This document shows, in pieces, positions 49,311-57,846 of a stretch of 64,000 nucleotides of DNA (position 1 is its first letter; each line of letters begins with the position of its first letter). Made by a program: the position numbers and the translations under genes. The DNA lies in assembly GCA_002491195.1 (NCBI GenBank), contig DKVL01000012.1, positions 1 through 64,000 of the forward strand, written 5' to 3'. Under the pieces are notes generated by a model. That model searched no databases. It saw only the letters and a program-made list of their open reading frames with translations, and was not told where the DNA came from. Origin of the DNA: Lachnospiraceae bacterium UBA7179 (GTDB taxonomy: Bacteria > Bacillota > Clostridia > Lachnospirales > Lachnospiraceae).

Positions 49311-50411
49311 ATGCGTTTTTTTCAAAAGAACTACAGTGTGAAAATGTCAGCGGTTCTGCTGGCCGTCGTTTTTATGGCAACAGGCTGCAAGATTAAATTA
49401 AACGAATATGGGAATACAAAGATTGTGCTGACCACGGGATTTGACAAGGATGAGGTATTTCGAATAGACAAGATTTCATGCAGGCTGCCGGAAGTGATGG
49501 TCTATCTGACAAATACAAAAAATCAATACGAGCAGGCGCTTGGGAGCCAGATCTGGCAGACCTCTTATGAGGGTGAGACGCTGGAAGAGAGTTTGAAAGA
49601 TACTGTGCTTGCAAGGATTGCCCGTATCAAGGCGATGAATCTGCTGGCTGGGGAATATGAGATCAGTCTTTCTGATGAGGAGGCTGGAAATGCCGCGAAA
49701 GCTGCGGGGCAGTATTATGCTTCCCTGAATGACAGGGAGCGGGAGCTTCTGGCAGTGGATGAAAAACTCCTGTGCACAATGTATGAGGAGTACGCACTGG
49801 CAGGAAAGGTATATGCGTATCTGATCGCGGACATCAATCCCGAGATCAGCGACGATGAAGCGAGGACAATTACGGTACAGCATATTCTGATCAAGACATA
49901 CTCCCTGAATGAAGATGGAGAACATATAGCTTATTCTGACCAGGCCAGGAAAGAAGCATACCAGAAAGCGCGTGAAGCGCTTCGAAGGGCGCAGGACGGG
50001 GAAGATTTTGCAGGTCTGATCGCTGAGTACAATGAGGACAGTAATTCTTCCTACTCTTTTGGAAAAGGAACGATGGAGCCTGCTTTTGAGGAGGCTGCCT
50101 TCAATCTCGGAACAGGTGAGATCAGCGATATCGTGGAGACAGAGCATGGTTATCATATCATCAAGTGCATCAGTACGTTCGACCGGGATGAGACGGACCG
50201 GAACAAGGTAAAGATCGTAGAGCAGCGCAGAAAAGAGGTTTTTAATGAGGAGTACACAGGATTTGTGGAGGGGCTTACCAGAAGTTTGAACGAAGAATTG
50301 TGGAAGACAGTGGGCTTCATCGATGATGCAAAAGTGACGACCAGCAGCTTTTTCGAAATATATCATTCTGTGATGGATGGCACCCTGTCAGGGGAAAGTT
50401 CCCCTGATTGA
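49311..50411 (+). CDS. PrsA-like lipoprotein peptidyl-prolyl isomerase
   Basis: A surface foldase for exported proteins. It has 366 residues with a signal peptide and lipobox MATGC (C26), an N-terminal helical chaperone part (about 45-180) and a parvulin domain (about 183-300: TVQHILIKTYS, FAGLIAEYNEDSNSS, GTMEPAFEEAAFNLGTGEIS, TEHGYHIIKC). The C-terminal 60 residues are helical. The ATG at 49311 follows GGAGG by five bases; an ATG at 49299 has none. In Firmicutes PrsA is needed for folding of secreted enzymes and penicillin-binding proteins. The stop codon is inside a hairpin. The gene lies upstream of the heat-shock gene htpG but is probably separately transcribed. Confidence 0.9.
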   Translation: MRFFQKNYSVKMSAVLLAVVFMATGCKIKLNEYGNTKIVLTTGFDKDEVFRIDKISCRLPEVMVYLTNTKNQYEQALGSQIWQTSYEGETLEESLKDTVLARIARIKAMNLLAGEYEISLSDEEAGNAAKAAGQYYASLNDRERELLAVDEKLLCTMYEEYALAGKVYAYLIADINPEISDDEARTITVQHILIKTYSLNEDGEHIAYSDQARKEAYQKAREALRRAQDGEDFAGLIAEYNEDSNSSYSFGKGTMEPAFEEAAFNLGTGEISDIVETEHGYHIIKCISTFDRDETDRNKVKIVEQRRKEVFNEEYTGFVEGLTRSLNEELWKTVGFIDDAKVTTSSFFEIYHSVMDGTLSGESSPD

Positions 50412-50416
50412 CAGGG
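50383..50416 (+). terminator. Hairpin at the end of the prsA-like gene
   Basis: Outer arms CCCTGTCA / TGACAGGG (50383-50390, 50409-50416) enclose GGGGAA / TTCCCC. The stop codon TGA (50409-50411) is in the right arm. A weak T-rich tail follows, so termination is plausible but not certain. Confidence 0.55.
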
Positions 50417-50503
50417 TTGTGTAGTTAATTTTTGATCTGAATGGCTTGTGTTTCAGTCCAGAGCAGTTAAAAAATAAAGAAAGTATAAACAGAATATTAA
50501 TTA

Positions 50504-50530
50504 TTAGCACTCAAGTGAATTGAGTGCTAA
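50504..50530 (+). promoter_or_regulatory. CIRCE operator (HrcA site) upstream of htpG
   Basis: TTAGCACTC (50504-50512), nine bases, GAGTGCTAA (50522-50530): a perfect match to the CIRCE consensus bound by the heat-shock repressor HrcA. It ends 7 bp before the -35 box of the htpG promoter. Confidence 0.95.
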
Positions 50531-50537
50531 TTTTCTC

Positions 50538-50566
50538 TTGACTTTTATATTTCAGGGGATTAAACT
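50538..50566 (+). promoter_or_regulatory. Sigma-A promoter of htpG
   Basis: TTGACT (50538-50543), a 17-bp spacer and TAAACT (50561-50566), about 92 bp before the htpG ATG. Confidence 0.6.
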
Positions 50567-50657
50567 ATCTATCAGCGGGATGAAATGATTTTCGTCCTAC
50601 AGTTTCTGTGTGTACATGAACAACAATAACAAATATGAGAAAGGAATGTGATTTTTT

Positions 50658-52784
50658 ATGGCAGAGAAGCGCGGAAGCTTGTCAATCAACAGCGATAATA
50701 TTTTTCCAATTATTAAGAAGTGGTTGTATTCAGACCATGATATTTTTTACAGGGAGCTGATCTCAAACGGTTGTGACGCCATCACGAAGTTAAAGAAGCT
50801 CGAAATGATGGGAGAGTATGAGTATCCTGCTGATGTCAAAAAAGATATTCATATCATTGTCAATCCGGAGGAGAAGACGATCAAATTCATCGATACCGGA
50901 CTTGGTATGACAGCGGCGGAAGTCGAGGAGTATATCAACCAGATTGCCTTTTCCGGAGCAACAGACTTTATTGAGAAGTACAAGGATAAGGCAAATGACG
51001 ATCAGATTATCGGTCATTTTGGACTTGGTTTTTATTCCGCGTTCATGGTAGCGGATGAGGTTCATATCGATACGCTTTCTTACCAGAAAGATGCAGTGCC
51101 AGTACACTGGGAGTGCGACGGCGGTACAGAGTTTTCCATGAAAGACGGGGACAGATCGGCGGTTGGTACGGAGATTACGCTGTTTCTCAATGAAGACTGC
51201 CTGGAGTTCTGCAATGAGTACAAGGCGAGAGAAGTGATCAAGAAATACTGTTCTTTCATGCCATATGAGATCTATCTGGAGAAAGCAAATGCGCCGGAGG
51301 AGTTTGAGACCATCGATCCCGACGATAAGAGAGAGGACGATGTGGTGGTAGAGTCTTTTGAGGAGGAGAAAGAGATCCCCGGCGAGGACGGTGCAGAGCC
51401 AACCAAAGAAAAGGTGCCAAAGTTAAAGATCAGGAAACGTCCTGTGCCTCTGAATGATACACACCCTCTGTGGTCAAAACATCCAAATGAGTGCACGAAG
51501 GAAGAGTATATTGATTTTTACCGCAAAGTATTTGCTGATTACAAGGAGCCGCTCTTCTGGATCCACTTAAATATGGATTATCCGTTCAACATGAAGGGCA
51601 TTCTCTATTTCCCGAAGATCAATATGGAGTATGAGTCCATTGAGGGAACGATCAAGTTATACAATAATCAGGTATTTATCGCAGACAATATCAAAGAGGT
51701 CATCCCGGAGTTTCTGCTGCTGCTCAAAGGTGTGATCGATTGTCCGGACCTGCCGTTGAATGTGTCAAGAAGCGCACTGCAGAATGATGGTTTCGTGGCG
51801 AAGATCAGTGAGTACATCACCAAGAAGGTTGCAGACAAGCTCTCTGGTATGTGCAAGACGGACAAGGAAAACTATGAGAAGTACTGGGATGATATCAGTC
51901 CGTTCATCAAGTTTGGCTGCCTGAAGGACGACAAGTTCTGCGAGAAGATGACAGACTATATCCTGTTCAAGAATCTTGACGGCAAATATCTGACACTTCC
52001 GGAATGTCTTGAGGTGAAGAAGATTGATCCGGACGAAGTGGAAAACAAGGATGAAAAGGATGATGAAAATGCTGCGTCTGCAACAGATGCCGAGACAGGT
52101 GAGAAGGTAGAGGCCGAAGTTGTAGACAAAGACAGTGATACAGCGGAAGATGCTGAGGATAAGGAAGTAAAAGAGAAGATTATTTACTACGTGACAGATC
52201 TTGTACAGCAGAGCCAGTATGTGAATATGTTCAAGAAAGCGAATATGGATGCAGTTGTGCTTCCTGATAAGATCGATCAGCCGTTCGTGTCCCAGCTGGA
52301 AGCGAAAAATGAGGGAATCAAGTTTGCGCGCATTGATGCGGACCTGACAGATACCTTCAAGACAGAGAACTCCAAAGAGGAGGAAGAAGAACTCACCAAG
52401 AAGAGTGAGGAGATCACAGAAGTCTTTAAGAAGGCTGTGAAGAATGAAAATATTACTGTCAAAGTGGAGAAACTTAAGAATGAGGACATCGCTTCGATGA
52501 TCACCGTCTCAGAGGAATCGCGCAGAATGCAGGATATGATGAAGATGTATGCGATGCCTGGTATGGATATGGGAGCGATGGGCAGAGAAGGCGAGACGCT
52601 GATCCTCAATGCAAACAATCAGCTTGTGTCATATGTGCTTGATCACAAGGAGGGTGAGAACGTGGAGCTGATCTGTGAGCAGCTTTATGACCTGGCGTTG
52701 ATCCAGCAGTCACCGCTGCAGCCAGATGCCATGACAAAGTTTATCAGCAGAAGCAATAAGATCATGATGCTTTTAACAAAATAA
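50658..52784 (+). CDS. htpG: Molecular chaperone HtpG (Hsp90)
   Basis: An ATP-driven chaperone. It has 708 residues, against about 625 in E. coli. The GHKL ATP site has ELISNGCDAITK (E33, N37, D40), DTGLGM (about 79-84) and GHFGLGFYSAF. The middle domain includes the NVSRSALQND segment (near 370), and the C-terminal dimerisation domain follows. Two acidic insertions stand out: about 218-250 (DDKREDDVVVESFEEEKE), resembling the eukaryotic charged linker, and about 455-508, an Asp/Glu/Ala-rich stretch in the middle/C-terminal region. The CIRCE element puts it under HrcA control. It ends in a hairpin terminator. Confidence 0.96.
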   Translation: MAEKRGSLSINSDNIFPIIKKWLYSDHDIFYRELISNGCDAITKLKKLEMMGEYEYPADVKKDIHIIVNPEEKTIKFIDTGLGMTAAEVEEYINQIAFSGATDFIEKYKDKANDDQIIGHFGLGFYSAFMVADEVHIDTLSYQKDAVPVHWECDGGTEFSMKDGDRSAVGTEITLFLNEDCLEFCNEYKAREVIKKYCSFMPYEIYLEKANAPEEFETIDPDDKREDDVVVESFEEEKEIPGEDGAEPTKEKVPKLKIRKRPVPLNDTHPLWSKHPNECTKEEYIDFYRKVFADYKEPLFWIHLNMDYPFNMKGILYFPKINMEYESIEGTIKLYNNQVFIADNIKEVIPEFLLLLKGVIDCPDLPLNVSRSALQNDGFVAKISEYITKKVADKLSGMCKTDKENYEKYWDDISPFIKFGCLKDDKFCEKMTDYILFKNLDGKYLTLPECLEVKKIDPDEVENKDEKDDENAASATDAETGEKVEAEVVDKDSDTAEDAEDKEVKEKIIYYVTDLVQQSQYVNMFKKANMDAVVLPDKIDQPFVSQLEAKNEGIKFARIDADLTDTFKTENSKEEEEELTKKSEEITEVFKKAVKNENITVKVEKLKNEDIASMITVSEESRRMQDMMKMYAMPGMDMGAMGREGETLILNANNQLVSYVLDHKEGENVELICEQLYDLALIQQSPLQPDAMTKFISRSNKIMMLLTK

Positions 52785-52788
52785 AGGA

Positions 52789-52895
52789 GAGCAGGCAAAA
52801 GCCTGCTCCCTTTTGCTTTGCACCCCATGCAGAGGAAAAACGTTAAGGCGGCGCATGGGGGCGCGACGAGCAGGGGATAAGGCAGTCCCCTACTC
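52789..52895. terminator. Three hairpins between htpG and a convergent gene
   Basis: Hairpin 1: GAGCAGGC / GCCTGCTC (52789-52796, 52801-52808) then CCTTTTGC, the htpG terminator. Hairpin 2: CCCCATGC / GCATGGGG (52823-52830, 52853-52860). Hairpin 3: GAGCAGGGG / CCCCTACTC with one mismatch (52868-52876, 52887-52895), overlapping the stop of the minus-strand gene. Confidence 0.7.
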
Positions 52896-53435
52896 GATAT
52901 TGGATTCCACAACATAAAGCTGGGTAATACGATCATTTTCTATAAACCAGGAATCCTTGTCTTTCGTGCCGGTCACCTGACAGAGTGTACTGCAGATACC
53001 AAGTGTTGGATTCCACAGATAATCTCGCTCCTCATAGATACCGATCAGCACTGTTCTGTCTACAAGTCCTGTAAAACCAAGTTCTTTCATTGGCCTTAAT
53101 CCGAGTTCGAAACCCAGCCGCGCATTGCAGGTAGAGACAATGACGCCTTCCTTGAGAATGTTACGTATCGTCACACTCTCATAACAGTTTTGCACGATAC
53201 CAATCATGCGTATGTCACAAGCGCGCGTGAGATTTTCATCGCGCAGATCTGTCTGCAACAGATACCTTCCGTCCTGTGTTGGAAACGTAAAATTTTCATC
53301 TGCAATATCTGAATAGAGTACAAAACGTCCCACTCCTAAATACACAGCAGGGTATTCTTTGCCACAGTACATCACATAGAGTCCTTCGCGGTATTCACCG
53401 GTAGAAGTGCCTTCAAATTCAAAACGCTCCTTCAT
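52890..53435 (-). CDS. Hypothetical protein, unknown
   Basis: A 181-residue soluble, mostly beta-prone protein. Its start reads FEFEGTSTGEYREGLYVMYCGKEY and its end VTGTKDKDSWFIENDRITQLYVVE. A Cys pair occurs in the C-terminal part (GICSTLC). There is no signal peptide, membrane helix or known catalytic motif. GGAG-type bases precede the ATG on the minus strand (AAGAAGGAGACGC). It is a single gene facing htpG. I do not recognise the family; the regular strand pattern and the ICSTLCQVTGT end suggest a small beta-barrel, which is a guess. Confidence 0.6.
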   Translation of the reverse strand: MKERFEFEGTSTGEYREGLYVMYCGKEYPAVYLGVGRFVLYSDIADENFTFPTQDGRYLLQTDLRDENLTRACDIRMIGIVQNCYESVTIRNILKEGVIVSTCNARLGFELGLRPMKELGFTGLVDRTVLIGIYEERDYLWNPTLGICSTLCQVTGTKDKDSWFIENDRITQLYVVESNIE

Positions 53436-53671
53436 ATCTGCATGCGTCTCCTTCTTTATTTAACAGTTCCTTGGTGTTTGATCATGTCCATTAACTATAA
53501 TTAATCATATAATATGAAAAACGCAATGGCAAGGGGAAAAGAAACAGTAACACACTATTGTTATAAAAGTAGAATTTATAACAAAAAAATCTTTTTTATA
53601 CACAAAACCCAAAATAACGAAAATATTCCTTATATTTAATTGATAAACAGAAAATAGAGTGATATTATTAG

Positions 53672-53738
53672 TATAATAGTGAAAATGCGACTGCAAAAGT
53701 TTGGAAATGTTACAGTAGACTGTTTGTCTCAAACAGTC
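53672..53738 (+). promoter_or_regulatory. Leader region of pilT: -10 box and hairpin
   Basis: TATAAT (53672-53677) without a clear -35, then a perfect 9-bp hairpin GACTGTTTG / CAAACAGTC with a three-base loop (53718-53726, 53730-53738), 30 bp before the pilT ATG. The rest of the 53436-53768 gap is AT-rich, with no gene and no recognisable cyclic di-GMP riboswitch. Confidence 0.5.
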
Positions 53739-53768
53739 GGCAAACGAAGAAAGGAAGGTCAACAAGAT

Positions 53769-54827
53769 ATGGCACAGACAGTTGAAGAAATATTGGCAGC
53801 GGCAAAGAGAGCAGGAGCTTCAGATGTGCATATTACGGTAGGAATACCGCCCAAGATGCGCGTTAACGGCAAGCTGATTACGATGGAAGGCGAGCGGCTG
53901 CTGCCAACGGATACCCTTGAAATTGCGAACTCGGTTATGAACGATGTTCAGAGACAGCGCTTCGAGGAGAAAGGTGAAGTAGATATGTCGTTTGCCATAG
54001 CGGGAGAGGGGCGCTACCGTGTTAATGTATACAAACAGCGCGGTTCGGCGGCCATGGCGTTCCGACTGGTGGATACTGTTGTGCCTTCGCCGGAAGTATT
54101 GGGTGTGCCTGGCTCTGTCATCGATCTGTATCAGAAAAAGAGAGGACTGATCCTTGTAACAGGACCAACAGGAAGCGGCAAGTCGACAACGCTGGCAGCC
54201 ATCATCGACAAGATCAATAACAATCGGGAAGCACATGTCATTACGCTGGAGGACCCAATCGAGTACCTGCATCAGCATAAGCAGGCGATCGTGAACCAGC
54301 GAGAGATCGGACTGGATTCAATGTCCTATGCTAATGCCCTGCGTGCGGCGCTTCGTGAGGATCCGGATGTAATTCTTGTGGGGGAGATGCGTGATTTTGA
54401 GACGATCAGCGTGGCGATCACAGCTGCGGAGACAGGACATCTGGTGCTCTCCACCCTGCATACGATCGGCGCGGCGAGCACAGTCGACCGCGTGATTGAT
54501 GTATTTCCGCCGCATCAGCAGCAACAGATACGCGTGCAGCTGGCGAATGTGCTTGAGGCAGTCATATCGCAGCAGCTGGTGCCGATGATCGGAGGTAAAG
54601 GGCGTGTTGCAGCATTTGAGGTCCTTCATTCAAACTCGGCAGTCAGAAATTTGATCCGCGAGGGGAAAACCCATCAGATAACAAGCGTTATGCAAACGAA
54701 CAGGAAAATGGGAATGATGACGATGGATGATGCGCTCTGTCAGTTATACAATGAATACAAGATTGACAGGGAGATGGCACTCCAGTTTGCGCAGGATGCG
54801 GAAAACATGAAAACAAAGCTTTTTTAA
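53769..54827 (+). CDS. pilT: Type IV pilus retraction ATPase PilT
   Basis: A hexameric ATPase that retracts type IV pili for twitching or DNA uptake. It has 353 residues, a standard length: N-terminal PAS-like domain (1-95), Walker A GPTGSGKST (132-140), an Asp box and ITLEDPIE, Walker B PDVILVGEMRD and the His box GHLVLSTLHT. The PilT marker SAVRNLIREGK (about 305-315) separates it from PilB and GspE. The ATG at 53769 is preceded by AAGGAAGG. No pilin, PilB or PilC gene is in the window, so it stands apart from a pilus locus. A DUF1653 gene follows 72 bp later. Confidence 0.95.
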   Translation: MAQTVEEILAAAKRAGASDVHITVGIPPKMRVNGKLITMEGERLLPTDTLEIANSVMNDVQRQRFEEKGEVDMSFAIAGEGRYRVNVYKQRGSAAMAFRLVDTVVPSPEVLGVPGSVIDLYQKKRGLILVTGPTGSGKSTTLAAIIDKINNNREAHVITLEDPIEYLHQHKQAIVNQREIGLDSMSYANALRAALREDPDVILVGEMRDFETISVAITAAETGHLVLSTLHTIGAASTVDRVIDVFPPHQQQQIRVQLANVLEAVISQQLVPMIGGKGRVAAFEVLHSNSAVRNLIREGKTHQITSVMQTNRKMGMMTMDDALCQLYNEYKIDREMALQFAQDAENMKTKLF

Positions 54828-54899
54828 TAATAGGACAAAAACAGCACAGAATAAGTTGAAAAGGTTTTAGGAAAATCAGAAGGAAGGTGTGACCAAGGT

Positions 54900-55478
54900 A
54901 TGAGACCAAATCCAAGACCACAGGAAATCTACAGACATTTCAAAGGAAATATATATCAGATCATCACGCTGGCGCGTCACTCAGAAGATGGCGGGAAGAT
55001 GGTGGTTTATCAGCAGATGTATGAGCCGTTTGAGGTTTATGTGCGTCCGCTTGAATTGTTTATGAGCAGGATCGATACCAGAAAATATCCGAATGAAAAA
55101 CAAGTTTACCGTTTTGAAAAAATGGAATTTGGGGAAGAAGATATCCCAAAGAGATCACAGGAGACAACAATGGCAGCAGCGCCAGGAAGGGCTTCGGATC
55201 CAGTCCAGCACAAACAAGAGCCGGCCCCGGAGTCCCGGAATACAGACGAATTTGTACTTGATGCAGGATTGGTGGATTTTCTGGACGCAGATTCTTATGA
55301 AAAGAAATTACAGATTCTAAGCTCGCTGCATCCAAGAATAACAGATGCTATGATTGATACGATGGCTGTGAGTCTTGATACAGAGGTGAAAGAGGGGGAT
55401 ATTGAAGCCCGCTACAATGAGATCAAAAACTGTCTCCTGACAATGGAGCGCTTTGAGTGTAACCGGCTCAGACCATAA
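54900..55478 (+). CDS. DUF1653 domain protein
   Basis: A 192-residue protein with an N-terminal DUF1653 domain (about 4-78): PQEIYRHFKGNIYQIITLARHSEDG, then VVYQQMYEP and VYVRPLELFM. The small beta fold of this domain has no assigned function. A Pro/Gln/Ala-rich linker (82-115) leads to a helical C-terminal part (115-192: DFLDADSYEKKLQILSSL and ARYNEIKNCLLTMERFECNRLR). The same C-terminal fusion is seen in clostridial relatives as far as I recall. It lies 72 bp after pilT and 19 bp before the glycosyltransferase, on the same strand. Confidence 0.8.
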   Translation: MRPNPRPQEIYRHFKGNIYQIITLARHSEDGGKMVVYQQMYEPFEVYVRPLELFMSRIDTRKYPNEKQVYRFEKMEFGEEDIPKRSQETTMAAAPGRASDPVQHKQEPAPESRNTDEFVLDAGLVDFLDADSYEKKLQILSSLHPRITDAMIDTMAVSLDTEVKEGDIEARYNEIKNCLLTMERFECNRLRP

Positions 55479-55497
55479 TAAGATAGGAGTATGAATT

Positions 55498-56523
55498 ATG
55501 AAATTATTATCAATAGCGATTCCTTGCTACAATTCGGCAGCATACATGCGTAAATGCATTGATTCCCTGCTGCCGGGTGGTGAGGATGTGGAGATTATCA
55601 TTGTCAATGATGGCTCAAGCGATCATACACCAGATATCGCGGAGGAGTATCGGGAACGTTTTCCGGGAATTATCAAGGTAGTGAACAAGGAAAACGGCGG
55701 TCATGGATCAGCTGTCAATACAGGGATCGAACATGCCAGAGGGCTGTATTTCAAAGTGGTGGACAGCGATGACTGGGTGAGCCAGAGTGCGTATATACAG
55801 ATTTTGGATAAGCTCAAGGAACTGCTGCAAAGTGGAAAGTCGGTTGACATGATGATCAGCAATTTTGTCTACGAGAAGGAGGGGGAGAAGCGCAAGAAGG
55901 TTATGAAATATCACCATGCGCTGCCGCAGGATGAGATCTTTACATGGAAGGATGTGCGCCATTTCAGGGTGGGGCAGTATATTTTGATGCATTCTGTTAT
56001 TTACAGGACAAATCTGCTGCGGGATTGTGGATTAAAACTTCCGGAGAACACATTTTATGTGGATAATATTTTTGTGTTTCATCCGCTGCCCTATGTCAAA
56101 ACGATGTTCTATATGGATGTAAATTTCTACCGCTATTTTATCGGACGTGCAGATCAGTCTGTCAATGAGCAGGTCATGATCGGAAGGATTGATCAGCAGA
56201 TCAAGGTGAATAAACTGATGGTGGATTATTACGTGGCGGAGAAGCAGCATATCCTGACCAATGGCAAGGTGCGCAAATATATGGTCAATTATCTGGATAT
56301 TATCACAACAGTGTCTTCGGTACTGCTGATCCGTTCTGGATTGGAAGAAAATCTTGAGAAGAAAAAGGAGCTCTGGCAATATATCAAGACGAAGGACAAA
56401 GTACTATGGACACGCCTTCGGATGGGACTTCTCGGAAACGCCATGAATCTTCCAGGGAAACTGGGCAGAAAGATCACTGTCGATGGATATAAGCTTTGTC
56501 AGAGGATATTCCATTTCAATTAA
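55498..56523 (+). CDS. Family 2 glycosyltransferase
   Basis: A 341-residue GT-A fold transferase. The N-terminal part has LSIAIPCYNSAAYMRKCID (4-22), IIIVNDGSSDHT (33-44), GGHGSAVNTGIEHARG and the metal-binding DxD motif VVDSDDWV (about 87-94). The C-terminal part is helical, with a charged stretch and no transmembrane segment, so it should sit at the inner face. It probably adds a sugar to a cell-surface polymer. The ATG at 55498 follows AGGAG by eight bases; the ATG at 55491 is too close. No other glycan genes are adjacent, so acceptor and donor are unknown. Confidence 0.9.
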   Translation: MKLLSIAIPCYNSAAYMRKCIDSLLPGGEDVEIIIVNDGSSDHTPDIAEEYRERFPGIIKVVNKENGGHGSAVNTGIEHARGLYFKVVDSDDWVSQSAYIQILDKLKELLQSGKSVDMMISNFVYEKEGEKRKKVMKYHHALPQDEIFTWKDVRHFRVGQYILMHSVIYRTNLLRDCGLKLPENTFYVDNIFVFHPLPYVKTMFYMDVNFYRYFIGRADQSVNEQVMIGRIDQQIKVNKLMVDYYVAEKQHILTNGKVRKYMVNYLDIITTVSSVLLIRSGLEENLEKKKELWQYIKTKDKVLWTRLRMGLLGNAMNLPGKLGRKITVDGYKLCQRIFHFN

Positions 56524-56530
56524 TTAATAC

Positions 56531-56559
56531 TTGTAATATTGTGGAAAAACAGGTATACT
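56531..56559 (+). promoter_or_regulatory. Sigma-A promoter of glyA
   Basis: TTGTAA (56531-56536), a 17-bp spacer and TATACT (56554-56559), 45 bp before the ATG. The leader is too short for a glycine, SAM or folate riboswitch. Confidence 0.6.
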
Positions 56560-56604
56560 AAAGCGGATTGTAAATGAAAAAATGTAGATACGGAGGAAGG
56601 ATTC

Positions 56605-57843
56605 ATGTATTCACTTGATGAAGTAAGAAAGGTAGATCCCCAGATTGCAGATGCCATTGTGGCAGAGCAGGACCGGCAGAACAGCCATATCGAGCTGATT
56701 GCTTCCGAGAACTGGGTTAGTAAGGCGGTTATGGCAGCGATGGGAAGTCCATTGACCAACAAGTATGCAGAAGGGTATCCGGGAAAGCGGTATTACGGTG
56801 GCTGTGAGTGTGTGGACGTTGTGGAAAATCTGGCCATTGAGCGCGCAAAGGAGCTGTTTGGCTGTGATTATGCAAATGTCCAGCCGCATTCCGGCGCTCA
56901 GGCAAACATGGCTGTGCAGTTTGCTGTATTGCAGCCAGGAGATACGATTATGGGGATGAATCTGGATCATGGCGGACATCTTACACATGGCTCACCGGTC
57001 AATATGTCTGGAAAATATTTTCATGTAGTGCCGTATGGCGTAGATGACAATGGTTTCCTTGATTATGATAAGATGCGCGAGCTGGCGTTGGAGTGCAGGC
57101 CGAAGATGATCATTGCCGGTGCGAGCGCATATGCCAGAACGATTGATTTCAAGCGTTTCCGGGAGGTATGTGATGAGGTTGGCGCTGTTCTCATGGTCGA
57201 TATGGCGCATATTGCCGGACTTGTAGCAGCAGGGCTTCATCCAAGTCCAATGCCATATGCGGACGTTGTGACGACGACGACACATAAGACGTTGCGCGGA
57301 CCACGCGGCGGACTGATTCTTGCAAATAAAGAAGCGGCGGAAAAATATAATTTCAACAAGGCGATTTTCCCAGGGATACAGGGCGGACCACTCATGCACG
57401 TGATCGCGGCGAAGGCTGTTTGCTTCCAGGAGGCGCTTGGCGACGAGTTTAAGGTTTATCAGCAGCAGATCGTCAGGAATGCGCAGGCACTCTGCAAGGG
57501 ATTGCTTGGCAGGGATATTAAGATTGTTTCCGGTGGTACAGACAATCATCTGATGCTTGTAGACCTTACAACCTATGATCTTACAGGCAAGGCAGTCGAG
57601 AAGCTGATGGACGAGGCGCACATTACCTGTAATAAAAATACGATTCCGAATGATCCCAAGTCGCCGTTTGTCACAAGCGGAATCCGATTAGGAACACCGG
57701 CTGTGACAAGCCGTGGTATGAAGGAGGATGACATGGATCGGATCGCGGAGGCGATTGCCATGGTGATCAAGGAACAGGAAAACGGAATTGCTGGCGCGAG
57801 GGCGATCGTGCAGTCACTGACGGATAAATATCCATTAATTTAG
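56605..57843 (+). CDS. glyA: Serine hydroxymethyltransferase
   Basis: Converts serine and tetrahydrofolate to glycine and 5,10-methylene-tetrahydrofolate with pyridoxal phosphate. It has 412 residues. The start SHIELIASENWVSKAV is typical (E/IASEN), the substrate loop GYPGKRYYGGCE is at about 57-68, and the PLP-Lys is in VTTTTHKTLRGPRGG (near 226). HSGAQANMAV and DMAHIAGLVAAG are also present. GGAGGAAGG precedes the ATG. It is followed after 3 bp by a membrane protein with a GH3-like domain, which suggests co-expression without an evident metabolic link. Confidence 0.97.
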   Translation: MYSLDEVRKVDPQIADAIVAEQDRQNSHIELIASENWVSKAVMAAMGSPLTNKYAEGYPGKRYYGGCECVDVVENLAIERAKELFGCDYANVQPHSGAQANMAVQFAVLQPGDTIMGMNLDHGGHLTHGSPVNMSGKYFHVVPYGVDDNGFLDYDKMRELALECRPKMIIAGASAYARTIDFKRFREVCDEVGAVLMVDMAHIAGLVAAGLHPSPMPYADVVTTTTHKTLRGPRGGLILANKEAAEKYNFNKAIFPGIQGGPLMHVIAAKAVCFQEALGDEFKVYQQQIVRNAQALCKGLLGRDIKIVSGGTDNHLMLVDLTTYDLTGKAVEKLMDEAHITCNKNTIPNDPKSPFVTSGIRLGTPAVTSRGMKEDDMDRIAEAIAMVIKEQENGIAGARAIVQSLTDKYPLI

Positions 57844-57846
57844 AGT

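Noticed and set aside
49476..50366. A 296-codon minus-strand open frame opposite the PrsA-like gene
   Set aside because: It lies wholly inside a well-supported gene, has no ribosome binding site, and its Cys/Leu/Ile-rich translation is typical of an antisense shadow.
53680..53768. Cyclic di-GMP riboswitch upstream of pilT
   Set aside because: The conserved GEMM core elements (GCAAACC-type and GNRA tetraloop segments) are absent; only a simple hairpin is present.
56560..56604. Riboswitch in front of glyA
   Set aside because: The leader after the -10 box is only about 40 bases, too short for glycine, SAM or folate aptamers.
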